From contig FN649738.1 in assembly GCA_000310025.1 (NCBI GenBank), forward strand, positions 432,227-449,253: DNA of 17,027 bases, written 5' to 3'. A model generated the notes under the pieces. That model had not been told where the DNA came from and ran no database searches. It saw only the letters and a program-made list of their open reading frames with translations. Of this stretch, positions 8,831 to 17,027 are shown piece after piece. The DNA comes from Ectocarpus siliculosus. Taxonomy: Eukaryota; Sar; Phaeophyceae; Ectocarpales; Ectocarpaceae. How positions within the stretch are numbered: position 1 is the stretch's first letter; each line of letters opens with the position of its first letter. Made by a program: the position numbers and the translations under genes.

Positions 8831-11430
8831 GAGATGGAGAGCGAGGAGAGAAGGGCCGCTGTTAGCGACCGGCCCGGCGTCAAGCAGAGGTACGGACATT
8901 TGGGTGCAAAGAAATTGGCGGGTAGCTTTGACCCCACTCACACCAGTAGAGCTCGCGTAAGTCAGCCTGGGTATGTCGAAGAGGTGGGTGTTGGCGCCGC
9001 AGTACAAGGGCGTCCGCTTACGGCTTTGGGGTCAGGGAATTGCCAGCAGAGCGGTTACCTTTTCGCCCTCTCTGCGCAACAATCCTCGTCTCCTCAACAC
9101 AAAACACATCCCAGCTCACATTTCTTCTCGAAGCCGTCATAGGGCAGATTCATACCAGTAGGGACCATCGGGCCGTCATCTCCGTAGCTGTGGCTGTGCC
9201 CTCTTCGTGTGTCTTGGGGAAGGGAGCATCCTTCTCCACGTTCCCTCACACAAATGACAATTTTCAAATTTGGCAAATGTGTACTGGTTTTAAGTGTGCA
9301 GTCTAATTGTGTAATATTTGCGCGTGTGTACAGCATCCGGCACTGCTTCTGGGGGCAGGTGTACGTGTGTTGCGCGTCTCAACAGCCGTTGTCGATTGGC
9401 AACGAAATGTCGAAACCAATGCTTGCCGGCCATCCCTCGCGGAAATCAGGCCGGACATGTGGAAGGGCGCTGCTTTGATGTTGCTGATCGTTCCGTACCA
9501 ACAGCGCGGTGCTCTACGCGGTGCTGCTGTTCGAACGACGTTGTCGGGGATTTTTTTTTTAATTCAGTGTGACGTTGGCTCTAGCAGCAGCAGCATCGGC
9601 AGCAGCAGTATATCAAATCTTCAACTCACGTACCCGTGCAACTTTGCTATCGTGCAAGAAGACGGCCACCCTCATCCACGATCTTCGACTGGTACCCACC
9701 CTCTCGCACGCTAAGGCTTGGCGTAGAGGCTCTATTGTTAGCTCATCTCTCTGCTCCTCCTACGATACGCATTTGATTCGCATTTCAGCCGCACCCTCCT
9801 CGAGGGCGGGGGGTGCGCAAGGGTGGCGGTAAGTTGCTGTTCTACGATTGATCCGCCAAGACCAACGACAGCAGCTGTCTGTCTCTTGCGGCGTGCGTCG
9901 AGTACGCCGCAAGCGTTCCCACAAGCTTGGTCACACGTAGTGCGGAGGGCACTGCTGTCATTGCAGCTATTTCGCCGAGTGCGTTCATTCGTTGTATGCT
10001 TGGGACTCAGCAAGCCTGGATTTCCGGCGGCAGGACTTACAGAGTCGCTCATGCCACACGTAGGCAATGTGGGCTGCAGCCCTTTACTCCCAGCAAGGGG
10101 AAGCAGAGCAAGTTGACGTAATCGACGTGTCCTCGTGTGGAGAATCAGTCCGCATTTGTGAGCCTCCCTCTCTCTGATATTGTCACGTGCACGAAGATGA
10201 TTATCATGAACGAGTGTAGAGGATGGAAGTTCCATCCAGAAAGAATTACGCCCAAAGCAGAATCGGAAGGGTTTTCGTTTTGCTCGCGCCATTGAAAGTT
10301 GAATTTGGTTACTTGCTGGCCGTCCCCTCATCGGACACCGGACCGGCGGGTACAGTATCTAGATGTCGCAGTTCCCACGACGCACACACAGCAGCAGAGC
10401 ACATCACCACACACACCTCACCCTTGCTTGTTCGGTTACAGAACAGCCAGGTGAGAGGCATGACTATCGGCAAACCACGTATGCATATTTCGGTATGCAC
10501 GTAGCACACGCACCTTGTCGGAGAGTTTTGAGGAAGGCAGCCCTGCTCAGCAAGCAATGGTGTGTGCCTTATGCGGATCAAGCGGGACGCATGCGGCCGT
10601 CGTGGCTGCACGGCTGAGCTCTGTTTTCCCCCCGCGCACAGGCCTTCTTCCAGCAGGAGAGATGGTCGCCCCAGTCAATTGTGCCGCCCAGATTGGTTGT
10701 TTTCTACACATAGCCAGAGAGGACGTTTCCGAGATTTTTCTTGCGGCGAGTCATCCGCAAGAGAAATTCCTTCGGATTCGGCGGAAGAACATTCGTCTTC
10801 GTCCAATCTCACTCCCTTTATTTCGACTGCACGGCGGTGTTCGTCCACGGCGTGAGCACACCGTACACAATCTTTGAGGCAAAATACAATGACACCAGTA
10901 GTGTTCCCACGATCCACTTCTGCAGATGTAGCTGTGGTCGAACGGCAGTGACGGGGTTTGGGTTGCGCCGCACTCGTAACATCAATTCGGTTCTCGATTC
11001 CGCCAACGCTGTATAACCCACGGGTTCGAGAAGCGGAAGGTTTTAAATAGGAGAGTAGATGTGACGGTCACTCATCGTTTGGGTGGAGAAACTATCACGG
11101 ATGCTGGTCGTGTGTGCGTCATTTGGAGGAGATATTGCTGTAGGACTATATATTTTCTGGCAGGGTAATATTTTCAAGTAGGGGTGCGTCGAGCGGGAAC
11201 GGGCGCGCGCGCTCACCACATTCGCTGCAGCTCCCCACGGCAGTATACCCAATCAACCATCACCAACTAAAAGTTGACCGGGGGTGGTCTGCAACATTCG
11301 CTGGTGGTACTGATGTGGTTCCACGTTGGTGTCAGTAGCGTGTGCGCGCAACATGTACAAGCCGCCTTCGACAGGCGCCCTGCTGAATTCCACGGATGGA
11401 CTCAGTCAAACTCTTGTGTGCCGGACTGCT

Positions 11431-11500
11431 GGGTGTATTTTGACGAGATAAGGAGCGCTGGTTACCCAAAAGCCAAGGCCTTTGACTTGCCAAAATACAC
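11431..11500. repeat. Short inverted repeat GTGTATTTTG / CAAAATACAC
   Basis: GTGTATTTTG at 11433-11442 is perfectly complementary to CAAAATACAC at 11491-11500, giving a 10-bp stem with a 48-base loop. The left block (GGGTGTATTTTG, then GAGATAAGGAG with a 2-base insertion) recurs in direct orientation at 11891-11915. The two direct copies flank the inverted-repeat element at 11511-11731. Confidence 0.65.
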
Positions 11501-11510
11501 TTAGGATATT

Positions 11511-11731
11511 TACCGTATATGACACAAGATAACACACCCCCTGGACCGATTTTCAAAGCTCGATTACTCCACGACGAAGAGGATGCATAAACGAAACAAT
11601 ACGTTTTCGAACAGCTCTCGACGAGACGGTTCCAACGCCGCCGTTTTCGGCGCTGTGACTCTTCCTGCTGTTGAGAAATTGAGCTTTGAAAATCGGCCAA
11701 GGGGGTGTGTTATCTTGTGTCATATACGGTA
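11511..11731. mobile_element. MITE-like non-autonomous element with 55-bp terminal inverted repeats
   Basis: The left arm 11511-11565 and the reverse complement of the right arm 11677-11731 agree at 52 of 55 positions. Both begin TACCGTATATGACACAAGAT. The 111-bp interior continues the pairing imperfectly at first and encodes nothing recognisable. Both arms end in TA at the outer edge, so a TA target duplication of the Tc1/mariner sort is possible, but no longer target-site duplication is visible. The element has no transposase and would depend on one elsewhere. Related arm sequences occur at 15967-15996 and 16070-16107. Family assignment is open. Confidence 0.75.
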
Positions 11732-11890
11732 TGTTCGGGATGGATGGATGGAGACCTCACGCCGATACGTATTCTATGTCCATCACCCGCGAGGGCGGTC
11801 GGTGTGATTATTTTCTCTTCTTCTCTGCGTGCCCCCCTTCAGACAGAGTATGTGCTGATTTGTTTGGGGAGGGATACCTTTTGGGTCACC

Positions 11891-11915
11891 GGGTGTATTT
11901 TGAGATAAGGAGCCG
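11891..11915. repeat. Direct copy of the block at 11431
   Basis: GGGTGTATTTTGAGATAAGGAG repeats the sequence at 11431-11453 apart from a 2-base difference. Together the copies bracket about 430 bp that includes the inverted-repeat element. Confidence 0.7.
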
Positions 11916-11957
11916 TTGAGCCCTTCCCGGCTTGCGGCAGTGATCCCTCCGTCCACT

Positions 11958-11979
11958 ATCACATCACATCACATCACAT
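11958..11979. repeat. ATCAC pentanucleotide microsatellite
   Basis: Four ATCAC units in a row, followed 11 bp later by a doubled GCCTTGAAA motif. Confidence 0.85.
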
Positions 11980-12202
11980 GTGTTGATGGCAGCCTTGAAA
12001 GCCTTGAAAGGCTGCCGAGGTCTATAACCTTGACTCCCTCTACGGTCGTGGCATGGATACCGTTGCTGTCTGTGTTTAAACAGTATTGTTGGACTTGGTA
12101 CACCAAACCCGGACAAAGAAAAAAACGTGCGGCGTAACCTAACAACCCCCTCTATGTGACGGATGGATGGACTCCTCCTTTTTTTTTTTTTTTGCCGGAC
12201 AG

Positions 12203-12830
12203 GGATTCGGGTCCGCGAAAGAACACCTCGGGTCCGGGCAACAAGCTCTCGACGGAAGACGCGCTCAGCCACACGGGCTGGTCCACGTCCGTGGCGGAGC
12301 GGTTGCGAGCGCAGACTGGTGGGGGCGGCGGCGGCGGCGGCGGTAGGGGCGGCAGGGGCGGTAGCCTGACCGGCAGCGATGAAGCGGAGGCGGCGGCGGC
12401 CATGCACGCGTTGGCCAACTCTTCCTCTTCCACGAAAGACGGTGGTGGCGGCAAGAAAGGCGTTGGTGACAAGAAGACGGCCCACCTCGGGAGTCTCGGC
12501 GTTTTCGTGGCCGACGAGAGGATGCTATCGCCGGCCGAAGCGGCCAAGATTAGGAAGGGCAACCTCGGTAGGGCTTTGCTCAGCGGCGGCGGCGGCGGCG
12601 GCGGCGACGGCGAAACGGCCTCAAAGCGCGGTGCCAACGGGGGGGTGCACGCCACGGCGAGGCCGGCGGGAGGCAAGAAGCAGAGGGGGGGAAGCGGCGG
12701 TGGTCCTAAGTCGTCCAGGGGGGGACCGGGGGCAGACGACGACGGGCACGAGGAGGAAGAGGAGCCGGACGCGGAGCCGGTCAAGAGGAAGACGCCCGGG
12801 AAACCAGGCCGCAAGCCGAAGAAGGGAAAG
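12203..12830 (+). CDS. Tudor-PWWP gene exon: low-complexity basic/acidic N-terminal region
   Basis: The exon starts after a 15-base T tract and GCCGGACAG, an excellent acceptor, and ends at AAG before GTATGC. It encodes about 209 residues: a Gly run around 12318-12360, an ordered-looking stretch (HLGSLGVFVADERMLSPAEA), a second Gly run, Lys/Gly-rich segments, DDDGHEEEEEPD and the AT-hook-like KPGRKPKKGK. The first base completes a codon begun in an unseen upstream exon. Alternatively translation begins at the in-frame ATG at 12156 with the T tract coding for Phe. I consider that less likely. Confidence 0.75.
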
Positions 12831-15800
12831 GTATGCATGCAGCAGCAACAGGCACGGCGGCGGTGTATGTATCTGCTTCGCTATGGCGGCCCCGTGTCGA
12901 ATCATGCGGGACTGATCTGTTCTCGAGTGCGGGTACAAGCACGTGTCGGCGTTTCTTTCCCAGGGAACCGAACGGCACAGGGTCGTTGGGGCCAGAAAAC
13001 CATGGTATGGTATGGTGTATGAGCGTCCCTGTACGATTGCTGTACATACCAGGTTGTAGGCAAGCTTCAGTACGCCCGAAGGTCGACGGATCGTTCGACG
13101 TCTCGCGGCGCAAGACATTGGGTGCTGTCGCCTCCACTGAAGGGAGAACATGAAACACAAGCTCGCTCGCTCTCTCGCTCCCACGATATGTTTTTTTTTT
13201 TTTATTATTCCCTGTGGACATTTTTTTTTTATCACTGCTGTATATCAGCGCTCACTGCTGTATTTTTCTGCCGGGTAGGAGCTGGTTGCAATCCGTGGTC
13301 GCACGGAAGAGTTCCCCGCCTCCCCCTACCCGCCCCTCCAGCGGTGCTTTGCCTTCGATTTTTAGCGTGAGGAAAAGAGTGCAGCACTCTCTCTTCCCTC
13401 TGTGTTTTTCAAAATTTATCATCCCTTGAAGCACTCACGCCCCCCCTTGCCCGAGCAGGCGGACAAGGGAGAGGGTCTCGCTTCGGTGGAGGCGGCCGTG
13501 CCGGAGGCGGGGGGAGACCTTAGCAGCCCCCCCGCGGTCAGCCCTTTCCCAAACTGGGCCGAGGACTCGTACGAGATGGTCGGGAGCCGTGTGCGGGTGT
13601 ACTGGGACGGGGATAACGAGTGGTACAGCGGCCGCATCGTTCGGTTCAAGTCGACTCAGCGCGAGCCGTACCTCGTCAGGTGTGTCTTGAGGACACGGGT
13701 CCCGGGAAGTTGTTGCAAGGCCTGAGCTTTTGGTTGCCAGCAGCAGCAGCAGCAGCAGCAGCAGCCGCAGTAGCAGCAGCCGCAGTAGCAGCGACTGGCT
13801 GATGTGAAGTGTAAATAGGAGTCCTGCCACAGCAATTCAGGTGTGTCTTTTCTAGCGAGGTGTATCTCTTCTAACGAGGGGCAACGGAGGGAGTGAACTA
13901 CGTGGATCGCCAGGCGTTGTTTGGGTGTTTGTAGCGAGGGCTCAAGGATTTCCTCATTGCTTGCTCACTGCTCTCGGCAGGAGTATTGAGCCGGGTCCCA
14001 GGGCTTCTCCGACGCACGGCGCCTTTGATTCTGTGGGGCAGGACGGGAGAAAGCAATAATTTTATTAATGTAGTTTTCGAGGCGCTGCGCGCATCGAACC
14101 ACACAGAAGAGCAGAGCTGTTTGTTGACTGCTGTCGAACGGGTTGAGATATCCGTTGTTCATCAACATCACGTCAAGGCGAGATAGTGTCCTATCTATCC
14201 CCTTGCCCCCCTTCCAGCCGCGTTTTTTTGCACCTGTTCCCCTTTTTTCATGTAGTCGCGAAATGTTCGTTGTACAAGAAGGAGAGGGAAGTGTACATGG
14301 CTGAGCTGGGAAAAGTAGAAGGAAGGTACAGGGAGATGTTTGAGGCATAGAATAGCCAGGAGAAGACGGTAGCTGTACTGGGGCATAGGAAATGGGCCTT
14401 AAAAGGAGGGAAGTGATATCGATAGGATCGATAGACTGGGGAAGACTTTTTTTAGCCACCTTTGGCAAAGTAGGCAGGAACGATTGGCCATCGGTGATCG
14501 GTCCTGCGGGAACAATGCTCCGTCCTCTCGAGGACGCGTGGTCAATGGTCTAACCGCTACGGCATGCAAAACGTAAGAGTACGCCCCCCCCCCCCCCCCC
14601 TCCCCCCTTTTCGTTTGTGTGACCCTTGCTGTGTAAAAAATGCCCCGTCCTCTCGAGGATGCGTGGTCAGTGGTCAATGGTCTAAGGCATGCATAACATG
14701 AGTTACCCCCCCTCCCCTCCGTCCGGTTCCCCTGTAGATACGACGAGGATGGTTCGGTGGAGTGGCTCAACCTCCCCGAGCAACCCGCCATTGTCGCCAG
14801 ACAGGTGGTGTGGGTCAAGATGCGCTCTCATCCGTGGTGGCCAGCCCAGGTGAATTGATTGGTGCTTGTACCGCAACTTTCCAAACTGAAACTTTCCACG
14901 CGTGGAATGTTGGAATGTTGCGGGGATGGCTGTGGTTCGGTCAAGTTCATGGGGCTAGTTTGCTGTCCAGAGATGACGGGTGCGGGAACGTGGAGGTTGT
15001 ACAGCAGTACCGGCCCGCTACAGTACAGTAGTAGAAAGAATATTTTTGAATGAAAAACGTTGGCTATTTTGTTCCCGATGTTTTTGCATCCAATGAATGT
15101 ACTTGTTTGCAAAGTTTCTCCGGGAAAATGAGACAAGTGGGGATGAGAGACACAACTCAGCGTTAGATGCTACACTCCTGTACTCGATATATAGTTGCGA
15201 CGAAACGAAGAATCTGAGCCTCGGCCCTAGGTTGGCGTTCGTTGCTGCTGTGGGGCTGTCTCGCGTATGCCAGTGGATGGTGGCCCCACACCAGATGGCG
15301 AGGGGGGGGGGGGTCATGGTCTTGCATGCCGTAGTCGTTTGACCATTGACCTCGCATCCCTACAAAGCCGGGACGGAGCACACCGGGTTCTCACAGGACC
15401 AGGCTCACACATCACCAAGCGCGAAGAACCGTGAGGTATTCGGCGAGTTGCATGTCTCGCGTGTGCCGGTGGGATGGTAGTCCCGCACCAGATGGCGGGC
15501 GCGGGGCCTCGAAATGTTTGCTAGGCAAATGTTAATGTTTCTCGCCGCTATTCTTGGACACGTCAAGAGCTTATACCGGTATGTCCTCCGCCCCCTACGT
15601 TCACCAGCGAAGTTAAAGAAGTGTTATCAACATGTATCGGGATAAGGATGCCCTGTGTCCATGTGCGTGGTTCCTTGGAATGTCGCCCCTGAAAAAAAGC
15701 GTTTTTTGCTCATGACAATGCGTGTACGGACACCATGTTGTCGTTCCTCGACACGACGACGCGCCAGGTGTACCAGCCGACCGGCCCGAAAGCGATGCAG

Positions 15801-16458
15801 GACGGCATGATCGAGGTCAAGGAGCGGCACGCGTTCGTCGTCTTCTTCAAGACCGACGAGAGCGGTTTCGTCCCCGTTGGTCAGGTGTGTGAAGTACAAA
15901 CACGCCTCTTGCAGTCGAGCGCAGCACGCCTAAGCGCCCGTAGGTCGAACGAAAGATGCCACGTATGTACCCCTTTGGACCGATTTTGAGAGACCGGTGC
16001 CGTCCCCGTTGGCCAGGTACGCTACAAGCCCGCCTCTTCCAGTCGAGAGCCAGCGTAGGTCGTGCGTACGATATCACACCCCCTGGGCCGATTTTCAAAG
16101 ACCGATTGCACTAATACCAGTCTGCTGGTGCTGGTGCTGGTGCTGGTGCCGTTTTTAACCCCGACAGAATGCCTTATTCCCCCTGTGGCACCCGATCCTC
16201 CACGTACGTCGAACGGAGCGCGCACCCTGGGGGGGGTGGGCAGTCGTCTCAAAACTAATTCTACAATTCGCGTACAACCGAATGTGCGTCTCTTTCCCCC
16301 CTCTGTTGCCCCCGCCTTCTCGCACGCGCACCGCTCTGCAGAATGTTATCCAGAGCTTCGCCTCTCGACAGGACCTGGCGAACCCGGCGAAGAAGCCTTC
16401 GAAGGGGTTGGAGAAGGCCATCATAGCGGCAAAGTCGGAGATAGGGAACATGGCCGAG
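12203..16458 (+). CDS. Tudor-like and PWWP domain protein, probable chromatin reader, five visible exons, incomplete
   Basis: Five plus-strand exons join with consistent phase: 12203-12830, 13459-13679, 14738-14849, 15768-15884 and 16342-16458. In order the protein has a Gly/Ala/Lys-rich low-complexity region, an acidic patch (EEEEEPDAEP), and a basic AT-hook-like end (KPGRKPKKGK). A Tudor-like fold follows (VGSRVRVYWDGDNEWYSGRI, then YDEDGSVEWLNL across the splice), then a PWWP domain (VVWVKMRSHPWWPAQ continuing to HAFVVFFKTDESGFVPVGQ), and finally a Lys-rich helix-like exon. PWWP and Tudor domains bind methylated histone tails and DNA, so a nuclear chromatin role is likely. Plant ATX (trithorax-type) and MSH6 proteins carry such domains, but no SET, PHD or MutS part is visible here, so the exact family is undecided. 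Both ends are missing: the exon before 12203, and everything after 16458, where the sequence soon becomes unreliable. Confidence 0.85.
13459..13679 (+). CDS. Tudor-PWWP gene exon: first part of Tudor-like domain
   Basis: The acceptor is TTGCCCGAGCAG. The exon reads ADKGEGLASVEAAVPEAGG, then NWAEDSYEMVGSRVRVYWDG and EWYSGRIVRF. The pattern of a conserved Gly, RVRVYW, W(Y)xG and a following strand is that of Tudor/SMN-like domains as found in plant MSH6 and other chromatin proteins. The exon ends in phase 2 before GTGTGT. Confidence 0.88.
13738..13793. repeat. CAG trinucleotide repeat in intron
   Basis: About ten CAG/CCG/TAG triplets just downstream of the donor at 13680. The in-frame reading from the preceding exon stops before the repeat, so it is not coding in the spliced product. 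Confidence 0.85.
14515..14722. repeat. Tandem duplication, unit about 124 bp, ending beside a splice acceptor
   Basis: Copy 1 (about 14515-14603) and copy 2 (about 14639-14722) share AATGC(T/C)CCGTCCTCTCGAGG, GCGTGGTCA(A/G)TGGTC, GGCATGCA and a C-rich tail. In copy 1 the tail is C17-T-C6. In copy 2 the C-rich tail runs into the acceptor at 14736-14737 and may serve as its pyrimidine tract. Confidence 0.8.
14738..14849 (+). CDS. Tudor-PWWP gene exon: end of Tudor, start of PWWP
   Basis: The acceptor CCCCTGTAG lies in a C-rich tract. The first base completes an Arg codon with the previous exon. The exon encodes YDEDGSVEWLNLPEQ, the last Tudor strands, then VVWVKMRSHPWWPAQ, the hallmark start of a PWWP domain. 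It ends in phase 0 before GTGAAT. Confidence 0.92.
15257..15505. repeat. Dispersed duplicate in intron (copies at about 15257-15310 and 15453-15505)
   Basis: TGTCTCGCGTATGCCAGTGG at 15257 and TGTCTCGCGTGTGCCGGTGG at 15453 begin two related blocks. Both continue to a CCACACCAGATGGCG-like segment and a G-rich end. They lie in the intron 14850-15767. Confidence 0.75.
15768..15884 (+). CDS. Tudor-PWWP gene exon: second half of PWWP
   Basis: The exon reads VYQPTGPKAMQDGMIEVKER, then HAFVVFFKTDESGFVPVGQ, matching PWWP strands with VxFFGT and a closing FVP. The acceptor CGCGCCAG at 15766-15767 was chosen because it gives phase 0 after PWWPAQ, yielding PAQV as in many PWWP domains. The frame also stays open leftwards to 15693, so a longer exon from AG at 15699 is possible but would break phase with the previous exon. 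The donor is GTGTGT. Confidence 0.78.
15859..16104. repeat. Tandem duplication of an exon end, its donor site and adjoining element-like sequence
   Basis: The segment from about 15859 to 15996 is repeated, with changes, from about 15990 to 16104. Shared blocks in order are CGTCCCCGTTGG(T/C)CAGGT (the last bases of the PWWP exon plus the donor GT), CGCCTCTT(G/C)CAGTCGAG, GTAGGTCG, and a CCGATTTT...GAGACC/AAGACC block related to the arm of the element at 11511-11731. The second copy lies wholly in the intron 15885-16341. Confidence 0.75.
16070..16107. repeat. Solo arm related to the inverted-repeat element at 11511
   Basis: GATATCACACCCCCTGGGCCGATTTTCAAAG closely matches the inner part of the left arm at 11511-11565, in the same orientation. 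A more diverged version is at 15967-15996. No opposing arm is seen nearby, so these are fragments rather than whole elements. Confidence 0.7.
16342..16458 (+). CDS. Tudor-PWWP gene exon: Lys-rich helix after PWWP
   Basis: This 117-bp exon (39 residues, phase 0 at both ends) starts NVIQSFASRQDLANPAKKPS and ends AAKSEIGNMAE before GTGAGC. The acceptor is CTCTGCAG. It resembles the helical tail that follows the barrel of PWWP domains. It is the last exon that can be read before the sequence degrades. Confidence 0.75.
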
Positions 16459-16575
16459 GTGAGCAACCCGTCCTAAATAGCAACCCTAGCACCCGGTGCC
16501 CTCCCCGTATGCACAGCAGTGGGCAAAGGGATGGGAGGGGAAGCGAAAATCAGTGCAAAGCAAGTTCTGGAGTGG

Positions 16576-17027
16576 GGGGGCGGGGGGGGGGGGGGGGGGG
16601 GGGCCCCCTTTTTTTTTGGGGGTTTTACGGGGTAAACCCTTTAAACCCCCCCCCCCAAGGGGGGGGGATTTTTTCCCCCCGGGCCCACCCCCCGGGGCCA
16701 ACCTTTCCTCCCCCTTTTTCCAAAGGGGGGCCAAAAAAGGTTCCCCCAACCCTTTTGCCCCACAAAAAACCCTCCCCCCCTTTTTCCCCCCTTTTTTTTC
16801 CCCCCAAAAACCAAAAGTTTTTCCCGGGGTTTTCCCGGCCCCAAAAACCCCCCCGGTTTTTTTTTTTTTTTTTCCCGGGCCCCCCGGGGACCCTCCCCCC
16901 CCCTTTTTGGAAACCCCAATTTTCCCCCAACCAAAAACACGGGTTTCCCCCCCGAGGCCCCAACCCCTTTTAAAAGGGGGGCCTTCCCCCCCCCCCCTCC
17001 TTTTTTTGGGGGAAGTTTAAAAAAGGC
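16576..17027. other. Low-quality homopolymer-stretched sequence, probable contig-end artefact
   Basis: Nearly every base sits in a run of two to ten or more identical bases, and ordinary mixed sequence disappears until the window ends. The change is abrupt after about 16575. Real DNA, including low-complexity intron, rarely shows runs of all four bases in this way, whereas poor base calls at a read or contig end do. Open frames in this stretch (Pro/Phe/Gly-rich) should not be annotated as genes. Confidence 0.85.

Larger units (their letters stand above)
6764..11430. other. Long stretch between divergent genes with no recognisable gene
   Basis: Open frames here (such as 7431-8117 plus and 9738-10331 minus) match no family I know and lack sustained coding-like codon use. 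The unseen first exon and promoter of IPMS, and perhaps 5' exons of the Tudor-PWWP gene, must lie in or near this stretch. Visible contents are a 21-bp minisatellite at 7036-7098, a GA array at 8795-8830 and scattered short tracts. No tRNA or other RNA gene was found. Confidence 0.6.

Noticed and set aside
9738-10331. 197-residue minus-strand open frame
   Set aside because: Composition looks random (Arg/Ser/Thr-rich), with no family motif and no convincing splice or start context.
10515-10877. Plus-strand frame with CALCG that hints at a zinc finger such as PHD
   Set aside because: Only one CxxC pair is present and the remaining ligands of a PHD or similar finger are missing. Codon use is not clearly coding.
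11018-11040. GGTTCGAGAAG resembling a tRNA T-arm
   Set aside because: No matching stem or cloverleaf could be drawn around it.
12152-12838. 228-residue minus-strand open frame rich in Pro, Ser and Leu
   Set aside because: It is the antisense shadow of the Gly/Lys-rich exon at 12203-12830, whose plus-strand splice sites and downstream Tudor/PWWP exons support the other strand.
16062-17020. Long plus-strand frames at the right end (303 and 174 residues)
   Set aside because: Most of their length is homopolymer-derived Pro/Phe/Gly sequence from the unreliable region after 16575.

Overview
The window looks like nuclear DNA from an intron-rich, GC-rich alga. My best guess is a photosynthetic stramenopile, probably a brown alga of the Ectocarpus type. 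The reasons are short exons (78-250 bp) separated by introns of about 240-1060 bp, GT-AG junctions, abundant microsatellites, and a 2-isopropylmalate synthase whose N-terminal extension carries an A/F motif like the ASAFAP site of heterokont plastid-targeted proteins. The taxonomic call is inference. No bacterial operon, CRISPR array, rRNA or tRNA was found.

Left half, minus strand (about 6763 down to 622 and beyond the left edge): a split gene for 2-isopropylmalate synthase (IPMS/LeuA), the committed step of leucine synthesis. Ten exons can be joined with consistent reading phase. They total 1209 bp, or 403 codons, and cover the plastid-type extension, the whole catalytic TIM barrel and the start of the linker region. 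The first exon (signal peptide and start codon) is not identified. The exons for the rest of the linker and the C-terminal leucine-sensing domain lie left of base 1.

Middle (about 6764-12202): no gene I can recognise. This stretch must hold the 5' ends and promoters of the two divergently transcribed genes. It contains a 21-bp minisatellite, GA-rich microsatellites, and a short non-autonomous inverted-repeat element at 11511-11731 whose 55-bp arms differ at only 3 positions.

Right half, plus strand (about 12203-16458 and onward): a split gene for a chromatin-type protein. It has a Gly-rich, basic and acidic low-complexity N-terminus ending in an AT-hook-like motif, then a Tudor-like domain split over two exons, then a PWWP domain split over two exons, then a Lys-rich exon. 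Its introns contain local duplications, one of which copied an exon end together with its donor splice site. The 3' end of the gene is not visible, because from about 16576 to the end the sequence degrades into stretched homopolymer runs that look like a base-calling or contig-end artefact.

The two genes are not functionally linked as far as the sequence shows. No new multi-gene system was found. The points most worth checking are the inverted-repeat element and its relatives, the exon-end duplication, the HGHDD variant of the IPMS metal-binding motif, and the unreliable right end.
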